A stretch of 64,000 nt of DNA, taken from NCBI GenBank assembly GCA_965116765.1, contig OZ220718.1, positions 310,001 to 374,000 of the forward strand, in the 5' to 3' direction. Shown piece after piece: positions 53,655 to 61,379 of this stretch (positions are counted from its first letter, which is position 1; each line of letters starts with the position of its first letter). Position numbers and translations under genes: made by a program. The notes under the pieces are model-generated. The model was given only the letters and a program-made list of their open reading frames with translations. It made no database searches and was not told the origin of the DNA. The stretch comes from JAJEEA01 sp965116765. GTDB lineage: Bacteria > Acidobacteriota > Vicinamibacteria > Vicinamibacterales > UBA8438.

Positions 53655-54649
53655 AGCCCCGCGTCGTCTCCGGCATGCGTCCGACCGGCAAGCTGCACCT
53701 CGGCCACCTCGTCGGGGCCCTGCAGCAGTGGGCCCGGCTGCAGGACGACTACGACTGCATGTACTTCGTCGCCGACTGGCACGCGCTGACGAGCGAGTAC
53801 GCCGACACCGGCGGGCTCGTCGAGAACGCCTGCGACAACGCCGCCGACTGGATCGCCGCCGGCGTCGACCCCGAGCGGAGCACCCTGTTCATCCAGTCGC
53901 AGGTGCCCGAGCACGCCGAGCTCTACCTGCTGCTGCAGATGGTGGTGCCGATTCCCTGGCTCGAGCGGGTGCCGACCTACAAGGAGCAGATCGCGCAGCT
54001 CGCCGAGAAGGACCTGTCGACCCTCGGCTTCCTCGGCTATCCGCTGCTGCAGGGCGCCGACGTCATCATCTACAAGGCCGACTACGTGCCGGTGGGCGAC
54101 GACCAGGTCCCGCACCTCGAGCTCGACCGCGAGGTGGTGCGGCGCTTCCACGGGTTCTTCGGCGAGCTGTTCCCCGAGCCGCAGCCCCTGCTCACGAGCT
54201 TTCCGCGGCTGCCGGGCCTCGACAACCGGAAGATGAGCAAGAGCTACGACAACGCCATCAGCCTGTCGGACGACGCGGAGACGGTGCGGAAGAAGGTGAT
54301 GCGGATGTACACCGATCCGAAGCGGATCCGCGCCGACATCCCGGGCACCGTCGAGGGCAACCCGGTGTTCGTCTACCACGACGCGTTCAACCCCGACACG
54401 GCCGAGGTCGACGACCTGAAGGCCCGCTACCGTGCCGGCACGGTGGGCGACGTCGAGGTCAAGAAGAAGCTCGCCCGCGCCCTCGAGGCCGCCCTCGGCC
54501 CGTTGCGCGAGCGCCGGGCCGAGGTGCTGGCCCGGCCGGGGCGGGTTCGCGAGATACTGATGGACGGGTCGCTTCGGGCGCGCCGCATCGCGCAGGAGAC
54601 GATGATGCAGGTCCGCGAGGCGGTGGGGCTCGCTTATGGTGCCTGGTAG
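53651..54649 (+). CDS. trpS: Tryptophanyl-tRNA synthetase
   Basis: 332 residues from GTG 53651, which overlaps the previous stop and has GGGATGG eight bases upstream; ATG 53639 is the alternative. Class Ic synthetase: the HIGH-like RPTGKLHLGHLVGAL, the tryptophan pocket region YPLLQGADVIIYKADYVPVG, DQVPHLELDRE and KMSKS (NRKMSKSYDN) are all present. It charges tRNA-Trp in the cytoplasm. Repeat copy 6 starts on the base after its stop. Confidence 0.95.
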   Translation: MKPRVVSGMRPTGKLHLGHLVGALQQWARLQDDYDCMYFVADWHALTSEYADTGGLVENACDNAADWIAAGVDPERSTLFIQSQVPEHAELYLLLQMVVPIPWLERVPTYKEQIAQLAEKDLSTLGFLGYPLLQGADVIIYKADYVPVGDDQVPHLELDREVVRRFHGFFGELFPEPQPLLTSFPRLPGLDNRKMSKSYDNAISLSDDAETVRKKVMRMYTDPKRIRADIPGTVEGNPVFVYHDAFNPDTAEVDDLKARYRAGTVGDVEVKKKLARALEAALGPLRERRAEVLARPGRVREILMDGSLRARRIAQETMMQVREAVGLAYGAW

Positions 54650-54726
54650 TCCGCGCCGTGGAACGGTGCAGACGCCCGGCGGGGCTGGTCGGGCGCCCGG
54701 CGGAGCCGTGGGCGACGATTGGCGGG
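54650..54726 (+). repeat. Dispersed intergenic repeat, copy 6
   Basis: TCCGCGCCGTGGAACGGTGCAGAC, GGGGCTGGTCGGGCGCCCGG and GGAGCCGTGGGCGACGATTG follow the consensus. It fills exactly the space between the trpS stop and the scpA start. Confidence 0.85.
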
Positions 54727-54730
54727 CTGG

Positions 54731-55591
54731 ATGACGAACCGGGCCGCGTCGGAGCAGACGGGGGCCGGGACGGCGGGGACCGGCGAGTTCGAGTCGGTCC
54801 TCGAGGACTACCCGGTCCGCCTCGACAACTTCGAGGGGCCGCTCGATCTGCTGCTCCACCTCATCCGCAAGAACGAGATCGACATCTACGACATCCCCAT
54901 CGTCCTCATCACGCAGCAGTACATCGAGTACATCGAGCTGATGAAGGAGCTCGACCTCGACACCGCGGGCGAGTTCCTGGTGATGGCGGCCACCCTCATT
55001 CACATCAAGGCGCGGACCCTGGTGCCCCGGCCGGATACGGAGGCCGAGGCGGCGGAAGAGGCCGAGGACCCCCGGGAGGCGCTGGTCCGGCGCCTCATCG
55101 AGCACCAGAGGTTCAAGGCGGCGGCGGAGCTGCTGCACGAGCGGCAGACGGTGCGCAACGCGCAGTGGGGACTCGCCGACGAGCGCCTGGCCGATCTCGC
55201 CGGCGAGCCCTTCGAGCGCGAGCTCGAGGCCGACCTGTTCGGGCTGCTGCAGGCGTTCCAGGCGGTCCTCAAGCGGGCCCGGGAGCGGCCGGGGGTGCCC
55301 CTGCCGTCGGCCGAGGTGTCCATCGAGACGCGCACCCGGCAGCTGATGGAGCGGCTCGCCCACGTCAGGGCCTGCGGGTTCGAGGAGCTCTTCGCCGAGG
55401 ACGGCAGCCGGGCCGAGCTCATCACCACGTTCCTCGCGGTGCTGGAGATGATTCGGCTCAAGCTGATACGCGTGTTCCAGTCGGGGTCGTGCGGCCCGAT
55501 CCGCGTGTACCGCCGCGAGACCCCGGAGGACGCGCCGAGGCCGATCGAGACGACCGGCGACCCTGGGGACGAGGCCGGTCGGGGCAGGTGA
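54731..55591 (+). CDS. scpA: Segregation and condensation protein A
   Basis: 286 residues. ScpA is the kleisin of the bacterial SMC-ScpAB condensin. The N-terminal signature (YPVRLDNFEGPLDLLLHLIR, KNEIDIYDIPI, GEFLVMAATLIHIKARTL) and the C-terminal winged helix (ELITTFLAVLEMIRLKLIRV, FQSGSCGPI) are clear. ATG 54731 directly follows repeat copy 6, whose GGCGGG may serve as a weak ribosome site. A TTG at 54719 is an alternative inside the repeat. Confidence 0.93.
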   Translation: MTNRAASEQTGAGTAGTGEFESVLEDYPVRLDNFEGPLDLLLHLIRKNEIDIYDIPIVLITQQYIEYIELMKELDLDTAGEFLVMAATLIHIKARTLVPRPDTEAEAAEEAEDPREALVRRLIEHQRFKAAAELLHERQTVRNAQWGLADERLADLAGEPFERELEADLFGLLQAFQAVLKRARERPGVPLPSAEVSIETRTRQLMERLAHVRACGFEELFAEDGSRAELITTFLAVLEMIRLKLIRVFQSGSCGPIRVYRRETPEDAPRPIETTGDPGDEAGRGR

Positions 55592-55720
55592 TCGCCTGGC
55601 CGCGGCGGCGGCTCGTGCCGCTGGCGCGCTTGCTCCGCTGTTTCTTTCGTGCGTTGGAGGCGGTCGCGCGTAGCGCGGCCACGAGGGTCTGGGCGGGTTT
55701 CGGGGTTGGACCACCCGGGC

Positions 55721-55798
55721 TTCTGCGCCGGGGAACGGCGCAGACTCCCGGCAGGGTTGGTTGGGCGCCCGGCGGAGCCGCAGGCGACGATGGGCGGA
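55721..55798 (+). repeat. Dispersed intergenic repeat, copy 7
   Basis: Best consensus copy. TCTGCGCC GGGGAAC GGCGCAGA forms an 8-bp-stem hairpin, followed by GGCAGGGTTGGTTGGGCGCC and GGCGACGATGGGCGG. It is in tandem with copy 8. Confidence 0.9.
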
Positions 55799-55804
55799 CC
55801 GGGG

Positions 55805-55882
55805 TTCTGCGCCGGGGAGCGGCGCAGGACCGCGGCAGGGTTGGTTGGGCGCCCGGCGGAGCCGCAGGCGACGATGGGCGGG
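55805..55882 (+). repeat. Dispersed intergenic repeat, copy 8
   Basis: Nearly identical to copy 7 (84 bases between equivalent points). It ends five bases before the scpB start. Confidence 0.9.
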
Positions 55883-55887
55883 CTGGC

Positions 55888-56526
55888 ATGTCGGACGAAC
55901 TCAAGCCGATTCTGGAAGCGTTGATCTTCGCCTCGCCGGATCCCCTCACGCCGGCGGCCCTGGTCGAGCTGCTCGACGGGGCGCCGAAGGAGGACATCGA
56001 GCGGGCGATCGAGGCGCTGCAGGCGGAGTACGACGAGCGGGGCGGCCTGCAGATGGTGCAGGTGGCCGGCGGCTACCAGATCTGCACGCGGCCCGAGCTG
56101 CACGACTGGGTGCGCCGGCTGTTCCACCAGCACTCGAAGCAGCGCCTGTCGGTGCAGGCGCTCGAGACGCTGGCCGTCATCGCCTACAAGCAGCCGATCA
56201 CGAGCGCCGAGATCGCGGAGATTCGGGGCGTGAACGTGTCGGGGGTCGTCGGCACGCTGCTCGAGCGCCACCTCGTGAAGGTGGTCGGCCGCAAGCAGGT
56301 GGTGGGCCGGCCGTTCCTCTATGCGACGACCCGGGAGTTCCTGAACCAGTTCGGCCTGAGCGACCTCGACGACCTGCCCAAGGTGGAGGAGATGGCCGAG
56401 GCGCTCGGCATGGAGGTGCCGTCGGCGCTGGTCGCGGGCGGCGCGGAGGCCCCGGCGCTGCCGTTCGACGATCCGGTGGAGACCCCCGGCGACCCCGACG
56501 CCCCGCCGTCCGGGCAGATACACTGA
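55888..56526 (+). CDS. scpB: Segregation and condensation protein B
   Basis: 212 residues. ScpB dimers bind ScpA in the condensin complex. Two winged-helix domains: ILEALIFASPDPLTPAALVE and LETLAVIAYKQPITSAEIAE, with GRKQVVGRPFLYATTREFL, a standard ScpB mark. The C-terminal tail is acidic and Pro-rich. ATG 55888 follows GGGCGGGCTGGC from repeat copy 8. About 300 bases, mostly two repeat copies, separate it from scpA. Confidence 0.93.
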   Translation: MSDELKPILEALIFASPDPLTPAALVELLDGAPKEDIERAIEALQAEYDERGGLQMVQVAGGYQICTRPELHDWVRRLFHQHSKQRLSVQALETLAVIAYKQPITSAEIAEIRGVNVSGVVGTLLERHLVKVVGRKQVVGRPFLYATTREFLNQFGLSDLDDLPKVEEMAEALGMEVPSALVAGGAEAPALPFDDPVETPGDPDAPPSGQIH

Positions 56527-56534
56527 GGGCTGCC

Positions 56535-57329
56535 GTGACCTCCCTTGCTGCCACCACCCCCGGCGTGCGGCTGCAGAAGCTGATTGCCGCGGCCGGGGTC
56601 TCCTCGCGCCGGGCGGCGGAGTCGCTGATGCGCGAGGGCCGGGTGACCGTCAACGGCGCGGTGGTGTCGACCCCCGGCGCGAAGGCGGATCCCGCCGCCG
56701 ACGACATCCGGGTCGACGGGCGCCGCATCGGCGGCGGGGGACGGCGGCGGTACCTGCTGCTGAACAAGCCCCGCGGGGTGGTGACGACCCGGGACGATCC
56801 GGAGCGGCGCCGCACCGTCATGCACCTGCTGTCGGGGGTCCGCGAGTCGGTCTATCCGGTGGGGCGGCTCGACTACGACAGCGAGGGGCTGCTGCTGCTG
56901 ACCAACGACGGCGAGCTCGCGGCCCGGCTGACCCATCCCCGGCACCGGGTCGAACGGGTGTACGAGGCGCGGGTGCGCGGCGTGCCCGACGCCTCGGCGT
57001 TGAGGCGTCTCGCCGGCGGCGTCGTCGTCGGCGGTCGGCGGACCCTGCCGGCCGCCGCCAGCCTCGTGGCCGCGGGCCGCGGCCGCGCCGGCGACCAGTC
57101 GTTGATCCGGATCGGCGTCACCGAGGGGCGGAAGCGCCAGATCCGGCACATGTGCGAGTCGGTCGGGCACCCGGTGGTGCGGCTGCGGCGGGTGGCGATC
57201 GGGCCGATCCGGGACCGGACGCTGCGGCCGGGCCAGTTCCGAGACCTGACCCGGGGCGAGGTGGCGGCGCTGCGGCGCGCCGTCGACGGGGAGCCGCCCG
57301 CCGCCCCGGGCGGCCGGGTCCGCCGATGA
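56535..57329 (+). CDS. rluB: 23S rRNA pseudouridine synthase (RluB type)
   Basis: 264 residues from GTG 56535 with GAGGG five bases upstream. The N-terminal S4 RNA-binding domain (RLQKLIAAAGVSSRRAAESL) is followed by the RsuA/RluB catalytic domain with the nucleophilic Asp in GRLDYDSEGLLLLTNDGEL and GVTEGRKRQIRHMCESVGHP. RluB acts on U2605-equivalent of 23S rRNA; RluE/RluF specificity is less likely but not excluded. It often follows scpB. The stop overlaps the cmk start. Confidence 0.9.
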   Translation: MTSLAATTPGVRLQKLIAAAGVSSRRAAESLMREGRVTVNGAVVSTPGAKADPAADDIRVDGRRIGGGGRRRYLLLNKPRGVVTTRDDPERRRTVMHLLSGVRESVYPVGRLDYDSEGLLLLTNDGELAARLTHPRHRVERVYEARVRGVPDASALRRLAGGVVVGGRRTLPAAASLVAAGRGRAGDQSLIRIGVTEGRKRQIRHMCESVGHPVVRLRRVAIGPIRDRTLRPGQFRDLTRGEVAALRRAVDGEPPAAPGGRVRR

Positions 57330-58042
57330 AGCCGACCGGGGTCCCGGCCCGCATCACCCCGGTGATCGCCATCGACGGGCCTTCGGGGGCCGGCAAGGGG
57401 AGCGTCTCCCGCGCCGTCGCCGAGGCGCTGGGATGCCGCTACGTCGACACCGGCGCGATGTACCGGGCGGTCGCGTGGCTGGCCTCCCACCGGGGGCTCG
57501 CCCTCGACGACGAGCCCGCGGTCCGGCGCCTCGCCGAGGAGGTGGAGCTGATCCAGGACGCGGGGAGGGTGAGGGTCGCCGGCCACGACGTGACGCACCG
57601 GATACGCAACGGCGCCATCGACGCCGCCGCCGCCCGGGTCGCCCGCATGCCGTCGGTGCGGAAGGTCCTCGTGGGGCGGCAGCGGGCCTACGTGGCCTTC
57701 GGCGGCCTGGTGATGGAGGGCCGCGACATCGGCACGACGGTGTTTCCGGACGCCGACGTGAAGATATACCTGGACGCGGCGCCGGAGGAGCGGGCCGCGC
57801 GCCGCGCCGCGGATCCGGCGCACGGGCTGGGCCGCAACGCGTCGACCCTGTCGGACGTCGCGAGCGCGCTCGAGGCGCGGGACCGTTCCGACCGCACGCG
57901 CGACAGCTCTCCCCTGGTGATGGCCGACGACGCGGTCCGCGTCGACACGACGGGCCTGGTGCTGGAGACGGTCATCGAGCGCGTGCTGGCCATCGTGCGG
58001 CGCGGGCTGGCGGCGCGCGGGGGGGCGGGGCGGCCGGGGTGA
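57326..58042 (+). CDS. cmk: Cytidylate kinase
   Basis: 238 residues. ATG 57326 overlaps the rluB stop (ATGA). P-loop AIDGPSGAGKGSVSR (17-31), YVDTGAMYRAVAW, VMEGRDIGTTVFPDADVKIY and RDRSDRTRDSSPL are the family motifs for CMP binding and the lid. It phosphorylates CMP and dCMP. Following rluB and preceding rpsA is a common bacterial order. Confidence 0.95.
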   Translation: MKPTGVPARITPVIAIDGPSGAGKGSVSRAVAEALGCRYVDTGAMYRAVAWLASHRGLALDDEPAVRRLAEEVELIQDAGRVRVAGHDVTHRIRNGAIDAAAARVARMPSVRKVLVGRQRAYVAFGGLVMEGRDIGTTVFPDADVKIYLDAAPEERAARRAADPAHGLGRNASTLSDVASALEARDRSDRTRDSSPLVMADDAVRVDTTGLVLETVIERVLAIVRRGLAARGGAGRPG

Positions 58043-58060
58043 TCGGGGCTCGAATCGCAT

Positions 58061-58089
58061 TTGACGCGTCTTGGTAACTGTCGTATAGT
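58061..58089 (+). promoter_or_regulatory. Sigma70-type promoter of rpsA
   Basis: TTGACG (58061-58066), a 17-base spacer and TATAGT (58084-58089) match the consensus at ten of twelve positions in otherwise very GC-rich DNA. A start about base 58096 would give a leader of roughly 115 bases before rpsA. Confidence 0.85.
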
Positions 58090-58212
58090 CTGCGGCTTAT
58101 CGCCAATCGACGCGTGGCGCCGGCGGGGGGGACCCGGGTCCCGGCGGGCGCTCGTGTCGACGGCCGCGCCGCGTGGCGGCGAGGGGCACTCACAAGGAGG
58201 ATTCGCAATTCC

Positions 58213-59973
58213 ATGACGAAGGTAGAAGACGTCGAGGTGGACCGCTCGGAGAAGGCGCGACCCGCTCCCATGATGATCATGGCCGATCAGTACGACGACG
58301 ACGGTGAGGCGTCGAGTCGGGAGGAGTACGAGCGGTTGCTCGCCTTGTACGAGGGCAGTTTCCGCAACATCGCCGAAGGCGAGGTGATTACCGGCACCGT
58401 GCTGAAGGTGTCGTCGTCGGAGGTGGTGGTCGACGTCGGCTACAAGTCGGAAGGGATGATCGCCATCCAGGAGTTCCTCGACGAGAACGGCGAGTGCATC
58501 GTCCAGCCGGGCGACGCCGTCGACGTTCTGCTCGAGCGGACCGAGGACCGGGACGGCCACATCGTGCTCTCGCGCGAGAAGGCCGAGAAGATGAAGATCT
58601 GGGACGAGGTCGAGAAGGCGTACGACGATCAGAAGGTCGTCATCGGCCGCGTCATCGAGCGCATCAAGGGCGGGTTGGCGGTCGACATCGGGGTGCGCGC
58701 GTTCCTGCCGGGGTCGCAGGTCGACGTGCGCCCGGTGCGCAACCTCGACGCCCTGCGCGGCCAGGAGCTGCGCATGCGGGTCATCAAGGTCAACAAGAAG
58801 CGCGGCAACATCGTGCTCTCCCGCAAGGCCCTGCTCGAAGAGGAGAACGCCGAGAAGAAGAAGCACACGCTGGCCACCCTCGAAGAGGGCAAGGTGTTCC
58901 GGGGGGTCGTCAAGAACATCACCGATTACGGCGCGTTCATCGATCTGGGCGGGCTCGACGGGCTGCTCCACGTGACCGACATGTCGTGGGGCCGGGCCGC
59001 GCACCCGTCGGAGCTCTTCAAGGTGAACGACGAGGTCGACGTGATCGTGCTGAAGTTCGACCGCGCCACCGAGCGCGTGTCCCTGGGCTACAAGCAGCTC
59101 CACGCCGACCCGTGGACGGCGGTCGAGGAGCGCTATCAGGTCGGCATGCGGCTCAGCGGCAAGGTCGTCAGCCTGACCGACTACGGGGCGTTCATCGAGC
59201 TCGAGCCGGGCGTCGAAGGTCTGATCCACGTGTCGGAGATGTCGTGGAGCAAGCGGGTCAAGCACCCCTCGAAGCTGCTCACGGTCGGCGACACGGTGGA
59301 GTCGATGGTGCTCGGCGTCGACCCCCAGGCGCGCCGCATCTCGCTCGGGCTGAAGCAGATCGAGGCCAACCCGTGGCATCAGCTCGCCGACAAGTACCCG
59401 ATCGGGTCCCGGCTGAAGGGGCGCGTCCGCAACCTGACCGAGTTCGGCGCGTTCGTCGAGGTCGAGGAGGGCATCGACGGGCTCATCCACATCTCGGACA
59501 TGTCGTGGAGCAAGCGCCTCAAGCACCCGTCCGAGGTCGTGAAGAAGGGCGACGAGGTCGAGGCCATGGTCCTCAACGTCGACCCCGACAACCAGCGGCT
59601 GTCGCTGGGGCTGAAGCAGCTCGCGACCGATATATGGGACGAGTTCTTCGAGAACAACAAGGTCGGGTCGGTGGTCGAGGGCAAGGTGGTCCGCATCACC
59701 AACTTCGGGGCGTTCGTGGAGCTCGCCGAGGGCATCGAGGGCCTCATCCACGTGTCGGAGTTCGACGACGACACGGGCCGCGACAAGGTCGAGCTGAAGG
59801 TCGACGAGGTCACCAGCATGAAGATCATCAAGCTGAGCCCGTCGGAGCGGAAGATCGGCCTCAGCATCCGGGCCCTGAAGTCGGACGACTACGAGGCGGA
59901 CTGGGAGGCCTACGGTGCGGCGTCGGGATCGCCGGAGGTGACCCTGGGCGACCACTTCAAGCATCAGACCTAG
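58213..59973 (+). CDS. rpsA: 30S ribosomal protein S1
   Basis: 586 residues with six S1/OB domains in tandem: GEVITGTVLKVSSSEVVVDV, GRVIERIKGGLAVDIG, FRGVVKNITDYGAFIDLGG, LSGKVVSLTDYGAFIELEPG, LKGRVRNLTEFGAFVEVEEG and VEGKVVRITNFGAFVELAEG. S1 holds mRNA on the small subunit. A perfect AAGGAGG (58194-58200) lies 12 bases before ATG 58213, a slightly long spacing. A clear promoter is upstream. The stop is followed at once by a repeat copy. Confidence 0.96.
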   Translation: MTKVEDVEVDRSEKARPAPMMIMADQYDDDGEASSREEYERLLALYEGSFRNIAEGEVITGTVLKVSSSEVVVDVGYKSEGMIAIQEFLDENGECIVQPGDAVDVLLERTEDRDGHIVLSREKAEKMKIWDEVEKAYDDQKVVIGRVIERIKGGLAVDIGVRAFLPGSQVDVRPVRNLDALRGQELRMRVIKVNKKRGNIVLSRKALLEEENAEKKKHTLATLEEGKVFRGVVKNITDYGAFIDLGGLDGLLHVTDMSWGRAAHPSELFKVNDEVDVIVLKFDRATERVSLGYKQLHADPWTAVEERYQVGMRLSGKVVSLTDYGAFIELEPGVEGLIHVSEMSWSKRVKHPSKLLTVGDTVESMVLGVDPQARRISLGLKQIEANPWHQLADKYPIGSRLKGRVRNLTEFGAFVEVEEGIDGLIHISDMSWSKRLKHPSEVVKKGDEVEAMVLNVDPDNQRLSLGLKQLATDIWDEFFENNKVGSVVEGKVVRITNFGAFVELAEGIEGLIHVSEFDDDTGRDKVELKVDEVTSMKIIKLSPSERKIGLSIRALKSDDYEADWEAYGAASGSPEVTLGDHFKHQT

Positions 59974-60056
59974 CCCGGAGAGCGTCGCCTGCGGCTCCGC
60001 TCGCCGCCCAACCAACCCTGCCGGGAGTCTGCACCGTCTTGCGGCGCAGACTCCCG
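59974..60056 (-). repeat. Dispersed intergenic repeat, copy 9
   Basis: GCGTCGCCTGCGGCTCCGC, GCCCAACCAACCCTGCCGGG and the long hairpin GAGTCTGCACCG / CGGCGCAGACTC are intact. It begins on the base after the rpsA stop, so it may also act as a transcript-end structure. Confidence 0.9.
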
Positions 60057-60102
60057 GCGCTGCCGGTGCACGGCTCGACCCATGGAGCGGGGGGAGATCT
60101 TG

Positions 60103-60477
60103 GTGGCAGGCGGGAGCGTGACCAAGGCGGCGCTCGTCGAGGAAGTGTCTCGAGCCGCCGATCTGACCAAGAAGCACTCCGAGGTCATCGTCGATACGGT
60201 GTTCCGCAGCATCATCACCGCGCTGCGCCGGGGCGAGAAGATCGAGCTGCGGGGCTTCGGCAGCTTTCGCCTCCGGCAGCGCGAGCCGCGCAAGGGCCGG
60301 AATCCGAAGACCGGGGATCGGGTGGACGTGCCCCCGAAGCGGATCCCGTACTTCAAGCCGGGCAAGGAGCTCAGGGAGCTGATAAACCGCGAGCCGGCCG
60401 GCGCGGGACCGGGCCCCGGGCTGCCCGAGCCGGTGTCGGCGGCGATGCAGGAGCCCGGCGGGAGCGCCGGCTTCTGA
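60103..60477 (+). CDS. HU/IHF-family DNA-binding protein
   Basis: 124 residues from GTG 60103 (GGGGAG six bases upstream); GTG 60118 and ATG 60082 are alternatives. The core (VTKAALVEEVSRAADLTKKH, GEKIELRGFGSFRLRQR, GRNPKTGDRVDVPPKRIPYF) is a complete HU/IHF fold with the beta-arm. Gly/Arg-rich arm sequence is closest to IHF beta-like proteins that often follow rpsA. It bends DNA and helps organise the nucleoid. The C-terminal ~25 residues are a Pro/Gly extension, and the last codons lie in a 30-bp tandem duplication. Confidence 0.9.
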   Translation: MAGGSVTKAALVEEVSRAADLTKKHSEVIVDTVFRSIITALRRGEKIELRGFGSFRLRQREPRKGRNPKTGDRVDVPPKRIPYFKPGKELRELINREPAGAGPGPGLPEPVSAAMQEPGGSAGF

Positions 60478-60528
60478 GTCGGCGGCTCCGCCCGCACCGG
60501 CTTCTGAGTCGGCGGCTCCGCCCGCACC
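60469..60528 (+). repeat. 30-bp tandem duplication at the end of the HU/IHF gene
   Basis: GGCTTCTGAGTCGGCGGCTCC plus nine more bases occurs at 60469-60498 and identically at 60499-60528. The first copy contains the stop codon. Confidence 0.95.
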
Positions 60529-60545
60529 GGCGAGTCCCGGCCCGC

Positions 60546-60622
60546 CGGTCGTCGCCCGGCGGCCCTGCCCGGCGCCCGACCAATCCTGCCGGAGTCCGCG
60601 CCGTTCCATGGCGCAGACTCGG
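60546..60622 (-). repeat. Dispersed intergenic repeat, copy 10
   Basis: GTCGCCCGGCGGCCCTGCCC, GCGCCCGACCAATCCTGCC and GAGTCCGCGCCGTTCC/ATGGCGCAGACTC match the consensus. It lies between the HU/IHF and HIT genes and ends ten bases before the HIT start. Confidence 0.8.
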
Positions 60623-60631
60623 GGCCTGCCC

Positions 60632-61144
60632 ATGGAGCGACTCTGGTCCCCCTGGAGGCTCGACTACGTGACGGGCAGCGCCGGGGCCCCGCGGGGCGAT
60701 TGCGTCTTCTGCGCGGCCCTCGCCGAGGCCGGGGAGACGGCGGCGGGCGCCTCGCCGATCGTGGCGCGCGCCGACACGTGCTTCGTCATCGTCAACCTGT
60801 ACCCGTACAACAACGGCCACCTGATGGTGGTGCCGAACCGGCACATCGCGTCGCTGGCCGAGGCGACGGCGTCGGAGCTCGGCGACCTGATGACGATGGC
60901 GCAGCGGGCGGAGATTGCCCTCGGCGAGGCGTACCGGCCTCATGGCCTGAACGTGGGGATCAACCTGGGGCGGCCGGCCGGGGCGGGCATCCCCGGCCAC
61001 CTCCACCTGCACGTGGTGCCCCGCTGGGACGGCGACACCAACTTCATGACCGTCGTCGGAAGCACCCGGGTGGTGCCCGAGACCCCGCCCCGGACGCGGG
61101 AGCGCCTTGCCCCGATCTTCGAACGGCTCGCCGCCCGCGCGTAG
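60632..61144 (+). CDS. HIT-family hydrolase
   Basis: 170 residues from ATG 60632 (ERLWSPWRLDYV is the usual N-terminus; an upstream ATG at 60608 lies in the repeat). CVFCAAL provides a zinc Cys pair, YPYNNGHLMVVPNRHI the nucleotide site, and GHLHLHVVPRW the histidine triad. Members act on dinucleoside polyphosphates or adenylated amines; the Ap4A-type hydrolase or phosphorylase subgroup is most similar. The exact substrate is not certain. Confidence 0.88.
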   Translation: MERLWSPWRLDYVTGSAGAPRGDCVFCAALAEAGETAAGASPIVARADTCFVIVNLYPYNNGHLMVVPNRHIASLAEATASELGDLMTMAQRAEIALGEAYRPHGLNVGINLGRPAGAGIPGHLHLHVVPRWDGDTNFMTVVGSTRVVPETPPRTRERLAPIFERLAARA

Positions 61145-61242
61145 CAGTCCGCGGTGGAACCCCGCGTTGTACCGTGAGCGGCGAGGCGCCCGCCTGACAA
61201 GGCGTGAGGAGGGCGAATGTCGATGACCGACGAACGACGCAA

Positions 61243-61326
61243 CCGGCCGTCTGCGCCGGTCACGGAGCAGACGGCCGGCAGGCGTGGCCGGGCGGCAATC
61301 GGAGTCGCAGGCGACGCTTGCCGGGC
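61243..61326 (+). repeat. Dispersed intergenic repeat, copy 11 (degenerate)
   Basis: The hairpin CCGTCTGC...GCAGACGG, then GGCAGGCGTGGCCGGGCGGC and GTCGCAGGCGACGCTTG, follow the consensus order. It lies in the gap between the HIT gene and the convergent acyl-CoA dehydrogenase gene. Confidence 0.6.
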
Positions 61327-61379
61327 GCGGGCGATCGCTGCTCGAATGCAGCGGTGATTTCCACCACGGGCGGCCAGGG

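Noticed and set aside
53728..55887. Plus-strand frame of over 700 codons before scpB
   Set aside because: It shadows trpS and scpA. Only the part from ATG 55888 has ScpB motifs.
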